Assembly (NCBI RefSeq): GCF_017916255.1
Contig: NZ_CP072827.1
Span: 5,295,501 to 5,359,500, forward strand
DNA from: Streptomyces mobaraensis NBRC 13819 = DSM 40847
GTDB taxonomy: Bacteria; Actinomycetota; Actinomycetes; Streptomycetales; Streptomycetaceae
Reading direction: 5' to 3'
DNA: 64,000 bases
Shown: one piece after another, positions 8,855 through 19,100 of the stretch
Numbering within the stretch: position 1 is the stretch's first letter
How the letters are laid out: each line of letters starts with the position of its first letter
Program-made: the position numbers and the translations under genes
The notes under the pieces: generated by a model
What the model was told of the DNA's origin: nothing
The model's database searches: none
What the model saw: the letters and a program-made list of their open reading frames with translations, nothing else

Positions 8855-11800
8855 ATGCTCGGCGATGTGCAGAAGACCTCCGTCAGTCCCGTGTTCGTCG
8901 GCCGGACCGAAGAACTGGGCGTACTCGCCGACGCACTCGCCCGCGCCGCCACGGGCGAGCCGCAGTCTGTGCTCGTGGGCGGCGAGGCCGGGGTCGGCAA
9001 GACCCGCCTGATCGACGAGTTCCTGGCCGCGGCCGGCGCGGCCGGAGCCGTCACCGCGCTGGGTGGCTGTGTGGAGATCGGCAGCGACGGGCTGCCGTTC
9101 GCGCCGGTCTCCACCGCCCTGCGCGGCCTGCACCGGCAGCTCGGGGACGAGCTCACCCGGGCCGCCGCCGGGCAGGAGGGCGAACTGGCCAGGCTGCTGC
9201 CGGAGCTGGGCGAGACCGCGCGGGAGTCGGAGGACGGCCGCGCCCGCCTCTTCGAGCTCACCGCCCGCCTCCTGGAGCGCCTCACCACGGACCGCACGAT
9301 CGTCCTCGCCATCGAGGACCTGCACTGGGCCGACCGCTCCACCCGCGAGCTGCTCTCCTACCTCTTCCGCTCGCTGCACACCGCGCGGCTCGTCATCGTC
9401 GCTACCTACCGCTCGGACGACATCCACCGCCGCCACCCGCTGCGCCCCTTCCTCGCCGAGGCGGACCGGATGCGCGCGCTCGGCCGCGTCGAGCTGTCCC
9501 GCTTCACCCGGGACGAGGTGCACGCCCAGCTCACCGGCATCAGCGGCAGCGCACCCGACCACTCCCTCCTCGACCGGGTCTTCGAACGCTCCGACGGCAA
9601 CGCCTTCTTCGTCGAGGAGCTGGCCGCGTCCATCGCCGGCGGCTGCCGCTCCGGCCTCAGCGACTCGCTGCGCGAGCTGCTCCTCGTCCGCATCGAAGCC
9701 CTGGGCGAGGACGCCCAGCGGGTGGTCCGCGTCGCGGCCGTGGGCGGCTCGACGGTGGAGTACGCGCTGCTGCGCGCGGTCGCCGGGCTCGACGAGGACG
9801 CGCTCATCGAGGCGCTGCGCCAGGCCGTCGGGGCCAGCGTCCTCGTCCCCACCTCCGACGGCGACGGCTACCGCTTCCGGCACTCCCTGGCCCGCGAGGC
9901 CGTCGCCGACGACCTGCTCCCCGGCGAGTGCTCCCGGCTCCAGCGCCGGTACGCCGAGGCGCTGGAGGCCCAGCCCGGCCTCGTCCGCGCCGACGAGCTC
10001 CCCGCCCGGCTGGCCCTCCACTGGTACCACGCGCACGAGCCGGCCAAGGCGCTGCCCGCCGTCCTGGAGGCGTCCGTGCACGCCCGCCGGCGCTACGCCT
10101 ACGCCGAGAAGCTCCGGCTGCTGGAGCGCGCGCTGGAGCTGTGGGAGGACGTCCCCGAGGAGGTCCGCGCGGTCCAGCGTCCGCTCGACTTCGCGGATGT
10201 CTACCCCGCCTGCGGCTGCGACGACGACGCGCTGCACTACATCGACCTGCTGGCCGAGATCGTCGTCGCCGCCAACCTCTCCGGTGACCAGGAACGGGCG
10301 CTGGCCGTCGCCAAGAAGGCGCTGCGCAAGCTGGAGATGGACCCGCTGCGCGGTGCCTGGTTCTGGCTGCAGCGCTCCCGGCTGATGACGGGCCTCGGCC
10401 GGGGCGACGGCCGGCACGAGCTCGACACCGCGCTCGGACTGGTCGCGGACCTGCCGCCGTCCGCCGTGCACGCCGAGGTGCTGGCCCAGCTCGCCGGCTG
10501 GGGCGCGCTCCACGACCCCGGGCCCGAGGTGCGCGACACGGCCGAGCGCGCGGTCGCGATGGCCCGTGCCGTCGGGGCGGAGAGCACCGAGCTGAGCGCC
10601 CGCCTCACGCTCGCCGCCCACCAGGTCGACACCGGCACCGACGTGGAGGGCGGCCTCACCGAGATGGCCGAGGTCTGCGCGCGCGTCGTCGCCGGGGGAG
10701 TCGTCGGGGTCGTCGGCCGCAGCCACATCAACCTGGCCTCCGCGCTCCAGGGCGTGGGCCGTTCGGCGCGCGCCGCCGAGGTCGCCCGGGAGGGCATCGC
10801 CCTCGCCGACCGCTACTGCCTCGACGACGCCCGCGCCTGGGCGCGGAACAACCTGGCGTCCGCCCTCTTCGTCCTCGGTCACTGGGACGAGGCGGAACGG
10901 GCGGCCCTGGAGGCGCGGCGCGAGGCCCGCGGCATCAAGCCGGCCGCCTTCGCCGACCTCCGCCTCGCCGCCGTCGCCCTGTCCCGGGGCGAGCTGGAGC
11001 GCGCGGAACACCTGCTCACCGCCGCACGGGAGCTGTTCGGCACCCACGACCCGCAGCCGCAGAGCACCCTGGTCCTCGCCCGGTACGCCATCGAACTGAG
11101 CGCGGCGCGCGGCCGGTACGCCGAGGCCCGGGCCGAGCTGGACCGGGTGCTGGCGGAGGGGCTGCCGCGGGGTGCCCACCGGTACGTATGGCCGTTGCTC
11201 GCCGCGGCGGCCGCGGCGGAGGCCGACGCCCGGGAGCTGCCTGAGACGGCCGCGGGCCGGGCCGCCGTCCTGGACGGGCTCCGCGCGGCGGGCGAGGGAC
11301 GGTCCCGGGCGATACCCCTCCGCCGGGCCTTCGGCCTGCTGTTCGACGCCGAACTGGCCCGCGCGGAAGGCGTGTCCGACGCCGGCCGGTGGGAGGCGGC
11401 GGTCCGCGCCTTCGAGCCGCTGGACCGGCCTCTGGAGCTCGCGCGCGCCCGCCACCGCTGGGCGGAGGCGCTGCTCACGGAGGGCGGTCCGGGCGTGGAG
11501 CACGCCGCCGGGCCGCTCGCCCGGGCGCACGCGGAGGCCGTCCGGCTGGGCGCCCGGCCGCTGCGCGAGGCGACGGCGTCGCTCGCCCGCCGTGCCCGGC
11601 TCCCGCTCGACGGGGAGGCGGCGCCGGACGGCCGCGCGCCGGGGGCGGCCGGCGGCGCCGACGCGCCGCCCCGGCTCACGCCGCGCGAGCACGACGTCCT
11701 CCGGCTCGTCACCTTGGGCCGGAGCAACCGCCAGATAGCCGAGGAACTGTTCATCTCGCCGAAGACGGCCAGCGTGCACGTCTCCAACATCCTGGCGAAG

Positions 11801-11923
11801 CTGGGCGCCGCGGGGCGCGGCGAGGCGGCGGCGACGGCGCACCGGCTGGGGCTGTTCGACCTCGGCGCGGCCGGCTCGGCCGTGTCGGGTGCCCCTGCCG
11901 TCACCCCTTCCGCGGTCGGATGA
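8855..11923 (+). CDS. Large AAA ATPase LuxR-family transcriptional regulator (LAL type)
   Basis: This protein of about 1020 residues has the LAL architecture. It has FVGRTEELGVLADAL, Walker A GGEAGVGKT (about residue 42), Walker B IVLAIEDLHWAD, a long helical TPR-like middle (about 330-900), and a C-terminal LuxR helix-turn-helix (LTPREHDVLRLVTLGRSNRQ...KTASVHVSNILAKLG, about 941-1000). LALs bind ATP and an inducer and activate degradative or secondary-metabolite genes. The start is uncertain: GTG 8816 (overlapping the previous stop), ATG 8855 or GTG 8867 are all in frame, and the conserved sequence begins just after 8867. The 3' end overlaps the convergent small gene by 23 bases. The target genes are unknown. 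Confidence 0.92.
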   Translation: MLGDVQKTSVSPVFVGRTEELGVLADALARAATGEPQSVLVGGEAGVGKTRLIDEFLAAAGAAGAVTALGGCVEIGSDGLPFAPVSTALRGLHRQLGDELTRAAAGQEGELARLLPELGETARESEDGRARLFELTARLLERLTTDRTIVLAIEDLHWADRSTRELLSYLFRSLHTARLVIVATYRSDDIHRRHPLRPFLAEADRMRALGRVELSRFTRDEVHAQLTGISGSAPDHSLLDRVFERSDGNAFFVEELAASIAGGCRSGLSDSLRELLLVRIEALGEDAQRVVRVAAVGGSTVEYALLRAVAGLDEDALIEALRQAVGASVLVPTSDGDGYRFRHSLAREAVADDLLPGECSRLQRRYAEALEAQPGLVRADELPARLALHWYHAHEPAKALPAVLEASVHARRRYAYAEKLRLLERALELWEDVPEEVRAVQRPLDFADVYPACGCDDDALHYIDLLAEIVVAANLSGDQERALAVAKKALRKLEMDPLRGAWFWLQRSRLMTGLGRGDGRHELDTALGLVADLPPSAVHAEVLAQLAGWGALHDPGPEVRDTAERAVAMARAVGAESTELSARLTLAAHQVDTGTDVEGGLTEMAEVCARVVAGGVVGVVGRSHINLASALQGVGRSARAAEVAREGIALADRYCLDDARAWARNNLASALFVLGHWDEAERAALEARREARGIKPAAFADLRLAAVALSRGELERAEHLLTAARELFGTHDPQPQSTLVLARYAIELSAARGRYAEARAELDRVLAEGLPRGAHRYVWPLLAAAAAAEADARELPETAAGRAAVLDGLRAAGEGRSRAIPLRRAFGLLFDAELARAEGVSDAGRWEAAVRAFEPLDRPLELARARHRWAEALLTEGGPGVEHAAGPLARAHAEAVRLGARPLREATASLARRARLPLDGEAAPDGRAPGAAGGADAPPRLTPREHDVLRLVTLGRSNRQIAEELFISPKTASVHVSNILAKLGAAGRGEAAATAHRLGLFDLGAAGSAVSGAPAVTPSAVG

Positions 11924-12068
11924 CGACGACCCGGCCGGAGTCGAGGTCGACCGGCCCCCTCCCGGGGGCGGCGTCCCCGACGTCGTCCAGGCACAGCTCG
12001 TGCCGGTCGCGCTCCTCCTTGGTGTGCCGGCGTCCCGGGGCGAACAACTCGCTGAGCGCGTCGAACAT
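11901..12068 (-). CDS. Small conserved actinobacterial protein (DUF6191-like)
   Basis: This 55-residue protein starts at an ATG preceded by GGGAG. It contains MFDALSELFAPGRRHTKEE, ELCLDDVGDAAPGRGPVDL and a final SGRVVVIRP. The pattern (E-LFAPGR-HT-EE, D-VGD--PGRGP-DL-SG-V) matches a family of tiny Streptomyces proteins of unknown function known as DUF6191. It has no signal peptide or membrane segment. It is convergent with, and overlaps, the end of the LuxR-family gene. On its other side it is divergent from the TetR gene at 12181, so the operator there could affect both promoters. Confidence 0.8.
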   Translation of the reverse strand: MFDALSELFAPGRRHTKEERDRHELCLDDVGDAAPGRGPVDLDSGRVVVIRPRKG

Positions 12069-12150
12069 GACAACTCCCGTCGTCCTGGCGGATTTTCCAG
12101 TGTAAGCACACGGTCGTGCGACACCCGGGTCGTGCGGACGCGCCTTGCCG

Positions 12151-12172
12151 CTGTACCTACTGGTATGTACAG
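12151..12172. promoter_or_regulatory. TetR operator candidate
   Basis: Imperfect 22-bp palindrome with arms CTGTAC and GTACAG and inner TAC/GTA pairs (18 of 22 positions symmetric). It ends 8 bases before the TetR start codon. An autoregulatory site is the simplest reading. Confidence 0.65.
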
Positions 12173-12180
12173 TCCTGATC

Positions 12181-12744
12181 ATGGACACCTCGGAACGCCT
12201 CATCGAGAGCACCCGCGCCCTGCTCTGGGAGCGCGGCTACGTGGGCACCAGCCCCAAGGCCATCCAGCAGCGGGCCGGGGCCGGGCAGGGCAGCATGTAC
12301 CACCACTTCAGCGGCAAGCCCGACCTCGCCCTGGCCGCCATCCGCAGGACGGCCGAGGAGATGCGCGCCCTGGCCGAGCGGCAGTTCTCCGGGCCGGGGA
12401 CGGTCCTGGAGCGGATCTCCGCCTACCTGCTGCGCGAACGCGAGGTGCTCAAGGGCTGCCCGGTGGGCCGGCTCACCCAGGACCCGGACGTCGTCGCCGA
12501 CCCGGACCTCCGGCGGCCGGTGGACGAGACCTTCGCCTGGCTCCGCGACCGGCTCGCCGGGCTCCTCGCGGAGGGCCGCGACCGCGGCGAGCTGGACGCG
12601 GCGCTCGACCCCGCCGCGACGGCGGCCACCGTCGTCGCGGTGCTCCAGGGCGGTTACGTCCTGGCGCGCGCCGCCGACTCGGACGAACCGTTCCGGCAGG
12701 CGGTGCGGGGGGTGCTCGGGCTGCTGGAAGCGCACGCCCGGTGA
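12181..12744 (+). CDS. TetR/AcrR family transcriptional regulator
   Basis: The protein has 187 residues. The N-terminal helix-turn-helix is SERLIESTRALLWERGYVGTSPKAIQQRAGAGQGSMYHHFSGKPDLALAAI (about 4-54), followed by an all-helical ligand domain. It belongs to the group with a KGCPVGRLTQDP segment after the fourth helix. ATG 12181 lies directly behind a palindromic operator. The downstream DUF4865 gene (105 bases away, same strand) is a frequent neighbour of this TetR type and is the likely target. The effector is not known. Confidence 0.93.
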   Translation: MDTSERLIESTRALLWERGYVGTSPKAIQQRAGAGQGSMYHHFSGKPDLALAAIRRTAEEMRALAERQFSGPGTVLERISAYLLREREVLKGCPVGRLTQDPDVVADPDLRRPVDETFAWLRDRLAGLLAEGRDRGELDAALDPAATAATVVAVLQGGYVLARAADSDEPFRQAVRGVLGLLEAHAR

Positions 12745-12849
12745 GTCCCCGGGGGCCGGGCCGTACCCGGTCGTACGCGACACACGTCGGCCCGCGCGCC
12801 GCTTGACCCCTACCGCTGTCGGAAAGCACGATCGGAAAAGAGCGAACCC

Positions 12850-13452
12850 GTGTATGCGATGCAGTACGAGATCACCCTCCCCGCCGACTACGACATGGGC
12901 GTCATCCGGCACCGCGTGGCCACCCGCGGCCACGCCCTCGACGACCGCGCCGGGCTCGGGCTCAAGGCGTATCTGATCCGGGAACGCGGTCGCGGCGGCT
13001 CGCCCGTCAACCAGTACGCGCCCTTCTACCTCTGGCGGGACGGTGGGGCGATGGCCGAATTCCTCGTCGGAGGCGGGGGATTCCAGGGCATCATCGCCGA
13101 TTTCGGCCGGCCCGCCGTCCGGCAGTGGACGGGGATCGCCTGCCATTCCGGCCCGGCCCGGAGCGCCGTTCCCCGCGCCGCGTCGCGCCGGGTCGGCCCG
13201 TTGCCCGTCGCCGAGGACCCGGGTGCCCTCGCCGCCCTGGTGGCCGAGGAGACCGCCCGGCTCGCCCAGACCGCCGGGCGCGACGGCGTGCACACGGCGG
13301 CGCTGGCCTTCGACCCGGGCCGCTGGGAGCTGATGCGGTTCGTGCTGTGGGAGCACGAGGTGCCGGAGGGGGACGACGTGACCGAGCGGTACGAGGTGGG
13401 TCACCTGTCGGTGCCCTGCCTGGACGACGTCTCCGTCGGGCGGCAGTGGTGA
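12850..13452 (+). CDS. DUF4865 family protein
   Basis: The 200-residue protein begins MYAMQYEITLPADYDMGVIRHRVATRGHALDDRAGLGLKAYLIRE, the diagnostic N-terminus of DUF4865. It continues with NQYAPFYLWRDGGAM, an F-rich GFQGIIADFGRP block and FVLWEHEVPEGDDV. The GTG start is chosen because the family begins M-x-AMQY. The fold resembles monooxygenase/dabb-like alpha-beta barrels, but no catalytic residue is evident and the function is unknown. It follows a TetR regulator on the same strand and is probably cotranscribed or controlled by it. Confidence 0.85.
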   Translation: MYAMQYEITLPADYDMGVIRHRVATRGHALDDRAGLGLKAYLIRERGRGGSPVNQYAPFYLWRDGGAMAEFLVGGGGFQGIIADFGRPAVRQWTGIACHSGPARSAVPRAASRRVGPLPVAEDPGALAALVAEETARLAQTAGRDGVHTAALAFDPGRWELMRFVLWEHEVPEGDDVTERYEVGHLSVPCLDDVSVGRQW

Positions 13453-13495
13453 TGCCACGGGAATGCGGCCGGGCGGGTGCCGCGCTGCACTGGTC

Positions 13496-13852
13496 ATGCG
13501 TATGGGAGACATGGTGCGGCGCACCGGCGTCAGTGAGCGGCTGCTGCGGTACTACGAGGAGCAGGGGCTGTTGACGCCCTCGCGGCAGCCGAGCGGGTAC
13601 CGCGTCTACTCCGAGGCCGATGTCGTCACCGTCCGGCGGATCCGGGGGTTGCTCGCGGCGGGGCTCACGACCGCCGTGATCGCCCGGGTGCTGCCCTGTC
13701 TTGAGGGGGATGGCGCGCACATGGTGCCTGTTTGTCCGGATCTCGTCGCCGAGTTGCGAGGGGAGCGGGCGCGGATCACGTCGGCTATCGACGAGTTGCG
13801 GGCCGCGCGGGATGTTCTGGACGCGGTGATCGCGGCTGGGCCGCGGGGGTAG
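13496..13852 (+). CDS. MerR family transcriptional regulator
   Basis: The 118-residue protein starts MRMGDMVRRTGVSERLLRYYEEQGLLTPSRQPSGYRVYSEADV, the MerR winged helix-turn-helix (residues 1-70). It is followed by a dimerisation coiled coil (ELRGERARITSAIDELRAARDVLDAVI). A pair of Cys in the effector region (LPCLEGD...VPVCPDL) could bind a metal or sense redox state, but the spacing is not that of a known metal sensor. It lies 43 bases after the DUF4865 gene and is convergent with the aldo/keto reductase. Confidence 0.9.
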   Translation: MRMGDMVRRTGVSERLLRYYEEQGLLTPSRQPSGYRVYSEADVVTVRRIRGLLAAGLTTAVIARVLPCLEGDGAHMVPVCPDLVAELRGERARITSAIDELRAARDVLDAVIAAGPRG

Positions 13853-13863
13853 GGCCCCGGTCC

Positions 13864-13884
13864 CTCCCCCGGACGGCGGGGGAG
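13864..13884. terminator. Bidirectional terminator between MerR and aldo/keto reductase genes
   Basis: Inverted repeat CTCCCCC-N7-GGGGGAG between two convergent genes. Confidence 0.6.
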
Positions 13885-13907
13885 CACGAGCCCGTCCCGT
13901 CGCCCCC

Positions 13908-14900
13908 TCAGTACCACGACCCCAGCGCCCGCGGCAGCCCCCCTATCTCCTCCAAATCCTTCTCCGTCAGCCGTAGTTCTGCCGCCCCCGCGTTCTCCAC
14001 CGCCCACCGCGCCTTCTTCGTCCCCGGCACCGGTATGACGTACCGTCCCTGCGCCAGCACCCACGCCAGGGCGACCTGTGCCGCCGTCGCGCCGTGGCGG
14101 TCGGCCACGCGGCGGAGGCCGGCGACTATGGGCTGGTTGGCGGCCATCATCTCGGCGGTGAAGCGGGGGTGGCGGGCCCGGATGTCCTCCGGTTCGAAGC
14201 CCTGGCCGGGGGTCAGGGTGCCGCTGAGGAAGCCGTTGCCCAGGGGCATCGCAGCGAGGAGGCCCACGCCGCGGGAGGCGCACCAGGGGGCCAGGGCGTC
14301 GAGGGCCTCCCGGGACCAGACCGACAGTTCGGCTTGGACGCAGCTGACGGGGAAGACCTGCTGGACGCGTTCCAACTGCCGGATCGTGCCGTCGTACAGG
14401 TCGCCCGCGACCCGGCGGCGGGTGCGTGCGCCGATCGCGCACCAGCCGAGGGCGCGGACCTTCCCCGCCGCGACGAGGTCGGCCATCGCTCCCCAGGTCT
14501 CCTCGACGGGGACCTCGGGGTCGGGCCGGTGGAGCTGGTAGAGGTCTATGACGTCGGTCTGGAGCCGGCGCAGCGAGGCGTCGCAGGCGCGTTTGACGTA
14601 GCCGGGGCGTCCGTTGGCGACGATGTGCTGTTCGCCGACGAGCAGCCCGCACTTGGTCGACACGAACGCCTCGGAGCGTCGCTCGCGCAACACCCGTCCC
14701 ACGAGCAGCTCGTTGGTGAACGGGCCGTACATGTCGGCCGTGTCGAGCAGGCTGGCGCCGGCGTCCAGGGCGGCGTGCACGGTGCGGAGCGCGGTCTCGC
14801 CGCTCTGCTGGGAGGCGGTGTAGGCCCAGTGCATGGGCATGCAGCCGAGGCCGATCGCCCCCACTTCGAGCGCCGTGGCACCGATTGTCCTGCGCTCCAC
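13908..14900 (-). CDS. Aldo/keto reductase
   Basis: The 330-residue TIM-barrel enzyme starts MERRTIGATALEVGAIGLGCMPM. The catalytic tetrad is visible: Asp and Tyr in LLDTADMYGPFTNE, Lys in FVSTKCGLLV and His in DLYQLHRPDPEVP. The C-terminal NADPH-binding motif is in PVPGTKKARWAVENAGA. It reduces aldehydes or ketones with NADPH in the cytoplasm; the substrate is unknown. It is divergent from the 2-hydroxyacid dehydrogenase at 15008, with about 107 bases between the starts. Confidence 0.95.
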   Translation of the reverse strand: MERRTIGATALEVGAIGLGCMPMHWAYTASQQSGETALRTVHAALDAGASLLDTADMYGPFTNELLVGRVLRERRSEAFVSTKCGLLVGEQHIVANGRPGYVKRACDASLRRLQTDVIDLYQLHRPDPEVPVEETWGAMADLVAAGKVRALGWCAIGARTRRRVAGDLYDGTIRQLERVQQVFPVSCVQAELSVWSREALDALAPWCASRGVGLLAAMPLGNGFLSGTLTPGQGFEPEDIRARHPRFTAEMMAANQPIVAGLRRVADRHGATAAQVALAWVLAQGRYVIPVPGTKKARWAVENAGAAELRLTEKDLEEIGGLPRALGSWY

Positions 14901-15007
14901 CGGCCGTATCCCTCCCGTTCCCTCCTGATCGGCGCGCGTCCAACTTAACCTTTGGCGCCCGTCCGCCCGTCGGCGGGCCGCCGGGGGGCGTCACCTAACC
15001 TCGCGGT

Positions 15008-15997
15008 ATGAGCGCAGATCACAGCGGTGCACACGCGTCCACGCCCCGGCCCCTGGCCTGGCTGCCGTACCGTCCCGAGGAGATCGAGGGGCTGCCCGAC
15101 GGGCTGGAGTACGCGTACTGGAACGGCGGCGGCGACTACCCGACCGACCCGGCCCGGGTCGCCTTCTACGGGGTGCCCTACGAGATCGACGGCCGGCTGG
15201 CCCCCGCCGAGGTGTGCCTCCGCCCGCTGCCCCTGATGCGCGGCGTCCGCGTCGTCCAGGCCCTCACGGCCGGAGTCGACCACCTCAAGTCCGCGCTGCC
15301 GCTGCTGCCCTCGGGCGCCGTGCTGTGCAACGCGCGCGGGCTGCACGACGCGAGCACCGCCGAACTGGCCCTCACCCTGACCCTGGCCTCGCTCAGGGAC
15401 ATCCCCGGTTTCGTCCGGGCGCAGGACGCGGGGGAGTGGCGGCAGGGCTTCCGTCCGGCGCTCGCCGACAAGGCGGTCCTCATTGTGGGTTACGGCTCGA
15501 TCGGACGTGCCATCGAGGAGCGGCTTGCCCCCTTCGAGTGTGCGCGGGTGACACGCGTCGCGCGCGCACCCCGCCACGCGGAGCGCGGGCCCGTGCACCC
15601 GGTCACCGCCCTCCCCGGTCTCCTGCCGGACGCCGACGTGGTGATCGTCGCGACCCCGCTCACCGACGAGACCCGAGGACTCTTCGACGCCGGTCTGCTG
15701 GCCCGGATGAAGGACGGGGCGCTGCTGGTCAACGTGGCGCGCGGGGCCGTCGTGGACACCGAGGCGCTGGTCGCCGAGGTGCGGAGCGGCCGGCTGCGCG
15801 CCGCGCTGGACGTCACCGACCCCGAGCCGCTGCCCCCGGGCCACCCCCTGTGGAGCACCCCCAACACCCTGATCACCCCGCACGTGGGCGGCCCTTCCTC
15901 GGCCTTCCGGCCCCGCGCGGAAGCGTTGCTCCGCGGCCAACTGGCCGGATTCGTCCTGGACGAGCCTCTGCGAAACGTCGTAGGCACTGCGATCTGA
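15008..15997 (+). CDS. D-isomer-specific 2-hydroxyacid dehydrogenase
   Basis: This is a 329-residue NAD(P)-dependent oxidoreductase. The Rossmann motif is VLIVGYGSIGRAIEERL (about 157-173). The catalytic Arg lies in NVARGAVVDTEAL, the Glu in VTDPEPLPPGHPLW, and the His in NTLITPHVGGPSS. The family interconverts 2-keto and D-2-hydroxy acids (glyoxylate/hydroxypyruvate or phosphoglycerate-type). It is distinct from the serA product at 23.5 kb: it is shorter and has no ACT domain. The substrate cannot be read from the sequence. Confidence 0.94.
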   Translation: MSADHSGAHASTPRPLAWLPYRPEEIEGLPDGLEYAYWNGGGDYPTDPARVAFYGVPYEIDGRLAPAEVCLRPLPLMRGVRVVQALTAGVDHLKSALPLLPSGAVLCNARGLHDASTAELALTLTLASLRDIPGFVRAQDAGEWRQGFRPALADKAVLIVGYGSIGRAIEERLAPFECARVTRVARAPRHAERGPVHPVTALPGLLPDADVVIVATPLTDETRGLFDAGLLARMKDGALLVNVARGAVVDTEALVAEVRSGRLRAALDVTDPEPLPPGHPLWSTPNTLITPHVGGPSSAFRPRAEALLRGQLAGFVLDEPLRNVVGTAI

Positions 15998-16183
15998 AGC
16001 CACGTACAGATACCGTCTGGCTGCACTGCGTATCCATAATCCCGTAGCTAGTTACGCTATGTATATGAGCTATGTCCCTGAGTGACCAGTCTGGTGTATC
16101 GTCCGGACCGGGGGCTGCGCCGGGCACCGTACGGGCGCAGCGAAGTACCGCACTCAAGGGGGGCGACGGGCGATGCACGGCCA

Positions 16184-19100
16184 ATGGACGATCAACCCGA
16201 CGCGGCTCACGCACCAGCGGTCCACGTGCCGTCGGTTCACTTCCTCGGCGGGGCCGGAGGCGTTCCGGGTCCCGCTCGGGACGGCGGAGCGGTGACCGCG
16301 CAGGGAGCCGCCCTGCCCCGGCGCACCGCCCCGGCCGGGGGGCCGGGCGGCCGGCCCGCCGGGGCCTCGGGCGTGGTGTCACAGCTCCTGCTCGCCCTCG
16401 TCTGCGGCGGGTACGCCACGGGGGCGGCGTTCGGCTGGGGTTCTCCCGATCTCGCCAAGACCATGGGCGACTTCGGGCTCAGCGGGGCGGCGGTCCTCGC
16501 GGCCGTCTCCTGCTTCTGGTACGCGCGCACCCGTACCACCCGCTTCCGCCCCGCGTGGCTGCTCTTCGCGGTCTCCTCGGGCATGGCGGGCTTCGGGAAC
16601 GCGGTCTGGGGCTGGTACGAGGTCGTGCTGCGGGAGCGCGTCCCCACCACCTCGCCCGCCGACTTCGCGTTCCTCCTCTTCGCGCCGCCCGCCATCATCG
16701 GCCTGCTGGTGCTGGCCCGCCGCCCGGTCACCCGGGCCGGCTGGGTCTGCCTGGCGCTGGACTCCTGGCTGATCGGCGGCTCGCTGCTGACGCTCTCCTG
16801 GAGCCTGGCGCTCGCCCACACGGCGCACTTCGCCGACGAGACGGTGGCGCACGCCGCGCTCTCCCTGGCGTACCCGCTGCTGGACATCGTGCTGGTCTCC
16901 ATGGTGCTGGCGCTGCACTTCCGGCGCTCCTCCGCCAACCGGTCCGCCGTCAACACGGCGATCGCCGCGCTCGCCCTGACGGTGCTCTGCGACGCCCTGT
17001 TCACCTCGCCGCTGCTGCGCGAGAACTACCGCTCGGGCCAGATCCTCGACGCGGGCTGGTTCGCGGGCTACATGCTGATGGCCTACGCGCCCTGGGTGAC
17101 CCGGCAGCAGGAGAGGGCGTCCGGCGCGTCCGGCACGGCGGGCCGCCAGGCCCAGCCGTCGTCGGGCCGGCCCATCGCCGGCTCCCTCGCCGCCCTCACG
17201 CCGTACCTGGCGGCGGCCGTCTGCACCCTGGGCATCCTGTACAACGTCCTGGACGGCCACCACGTCGACCGGGTCGTGCTCTTCACCGGCTGCACGGTCG
17301 TCCTGGCCCTCGTCGTCCGGCAGGGCATCATGCTGCTCGACAACATCTCCCTCACCCAGGAACTGGCCCAGACGGAGAACCACTTCCGCTCCCTGGTGCA
17401 GGGCTCCAGCGACGTCATCATGATCGCCGCGCCGACCGGCGTCCTGCGCTACGTCAGTCCCGCCGCCGCCGGCGTCTACGGGCGCGCGGCCGAGGACCTG
17501 GTCGGCTCCGAGCTCGCCTCCCTGATCCACCCCGAGGACCTGGGCCGGGTCGTCCACGAGGTGCGCCGCTTCCTCGCGGCGCCGCCCGCCGACGAGCCGA
17601 CCACCCGGATCGAGTGCCGCTTCCGCTCCGGCGACGGCGACTGGCTGAACGTCGAGTCCACCGTCAAGCGGCACCACGGCGGCCTCATCTTCAACAGCCG
17701 GGACGTGACGGAACGGGTGCGCCTCCAGGCCCAGTTGCAGCACACCGCCGAGCACGACCCGCTCACCGACCTGCCCAACCGCTCGCTGTTCACCAAGCGC
17801 GTCCAGCAGGCCCTGGCCAGCCGCAGAGTGACCGACCCGGGCACGGCCGTGCTCTTCATCGACCTCGACGGGTTCAAGGCCGTCAACGACACCGTCGGCC
17901 ACCAGGCCGGGGACGAACTGCTGGTGCAGGCCGCCCGCCGGCTCCAGGAGTCCGTCCGCGCCGGGGACAGCACCGCCCGGTTCGGCGGCGACGAGTTCGC
18001 CGCGCTGATCATCGGCGACGGCACCCGCGACGCGTCCGCCCGCGAGTACCGCATCATGGAGATCGCCGACCGGCTCCGGCTCACCCTCTCCCAGCCCTAC
18101 GTGGTGGAGGGCGGCACCGAGGTCCGGGTGGCCGCCAGCATCGGCGTCGCCTTCGCCGAGCCCGGCATCACCCCCGGCACCCTGATGCGCAACGCCGACC
18201 TGGCCATGTACCGGGCCAAGCAGGCCGGCAAAGGCCGCGTCGAGCTGTACAGGCCGCACCTCCAGGACGAGGTCGTCCGCCGCGCCGAGCGCACCACCCG
18301 GTGGCGCACCGCCCTGAACGACGGCGAGTTCGCGCTGCTCCACCAGCCCGTGGTGGAGCTCGCCACCGGACGGGTCACCGCCGTCGCCGCCCAGGCCCGC
18401 TGGCGCTCCCCGCAGGGCATCCTGTTCCCGCCGGAGGAGTTCCTGCCCGGCACCGACCCGGACCGCGGCGACGAGAGCGGGCGCACGGCCGAACTCGGCC
18501 GCTGGACCCTGGAGAAGGCCCTCGAGCAGGCCGAGCGGCGACGGGCCGCGGGCCACGCGGTACCGGTGTACGTCCGGCTGTCCGCCGCCCGCCTGGTCGA
18601 CCGGGCGCTGCCGGCCAAGCACTTCGAGTCCCTGCTCCTCCGGCACGGCATGCCCGCCGGCGGGCTGGTGCTGGAGCTGACCGGCGTCGATTCCCGCGTC
18701 CCCCTGGACGAGCTGGAGCGGCGGCTCGCCTCGCTGCGCCGGTTCGGGGTGCGCATCGCCCTGGACGGCTTCGGCAGCGGCCACGCGGCGATGAGTGCCC
18801 TGCGGCGGCTCCCCGTCGACGTCCTCCGGCTCGACCGGGACCTCGTCGACGGCGTGGCCGATTCCGTACGGCTGCGCAAGATCACGGCGGGACTGCTGAG
18901 GATCGCCGGCGACCTCGGGATGCAGTCCGTGGCCGAGGGCGTGGACGACGCCGAACAGGCCCGCGCGCTGCGCGCCATGGGCTGCACCCACGCCCAGGGC
19001 CTGGCGTTCTCCGGCCCGCTCGACGAGCACCGGCTGCGCCAGGCGCTCGGCCGCGGCCCGTTCCCGGTCCCCGGCGGGCCCCTGGACGGCGACGGCGGCC

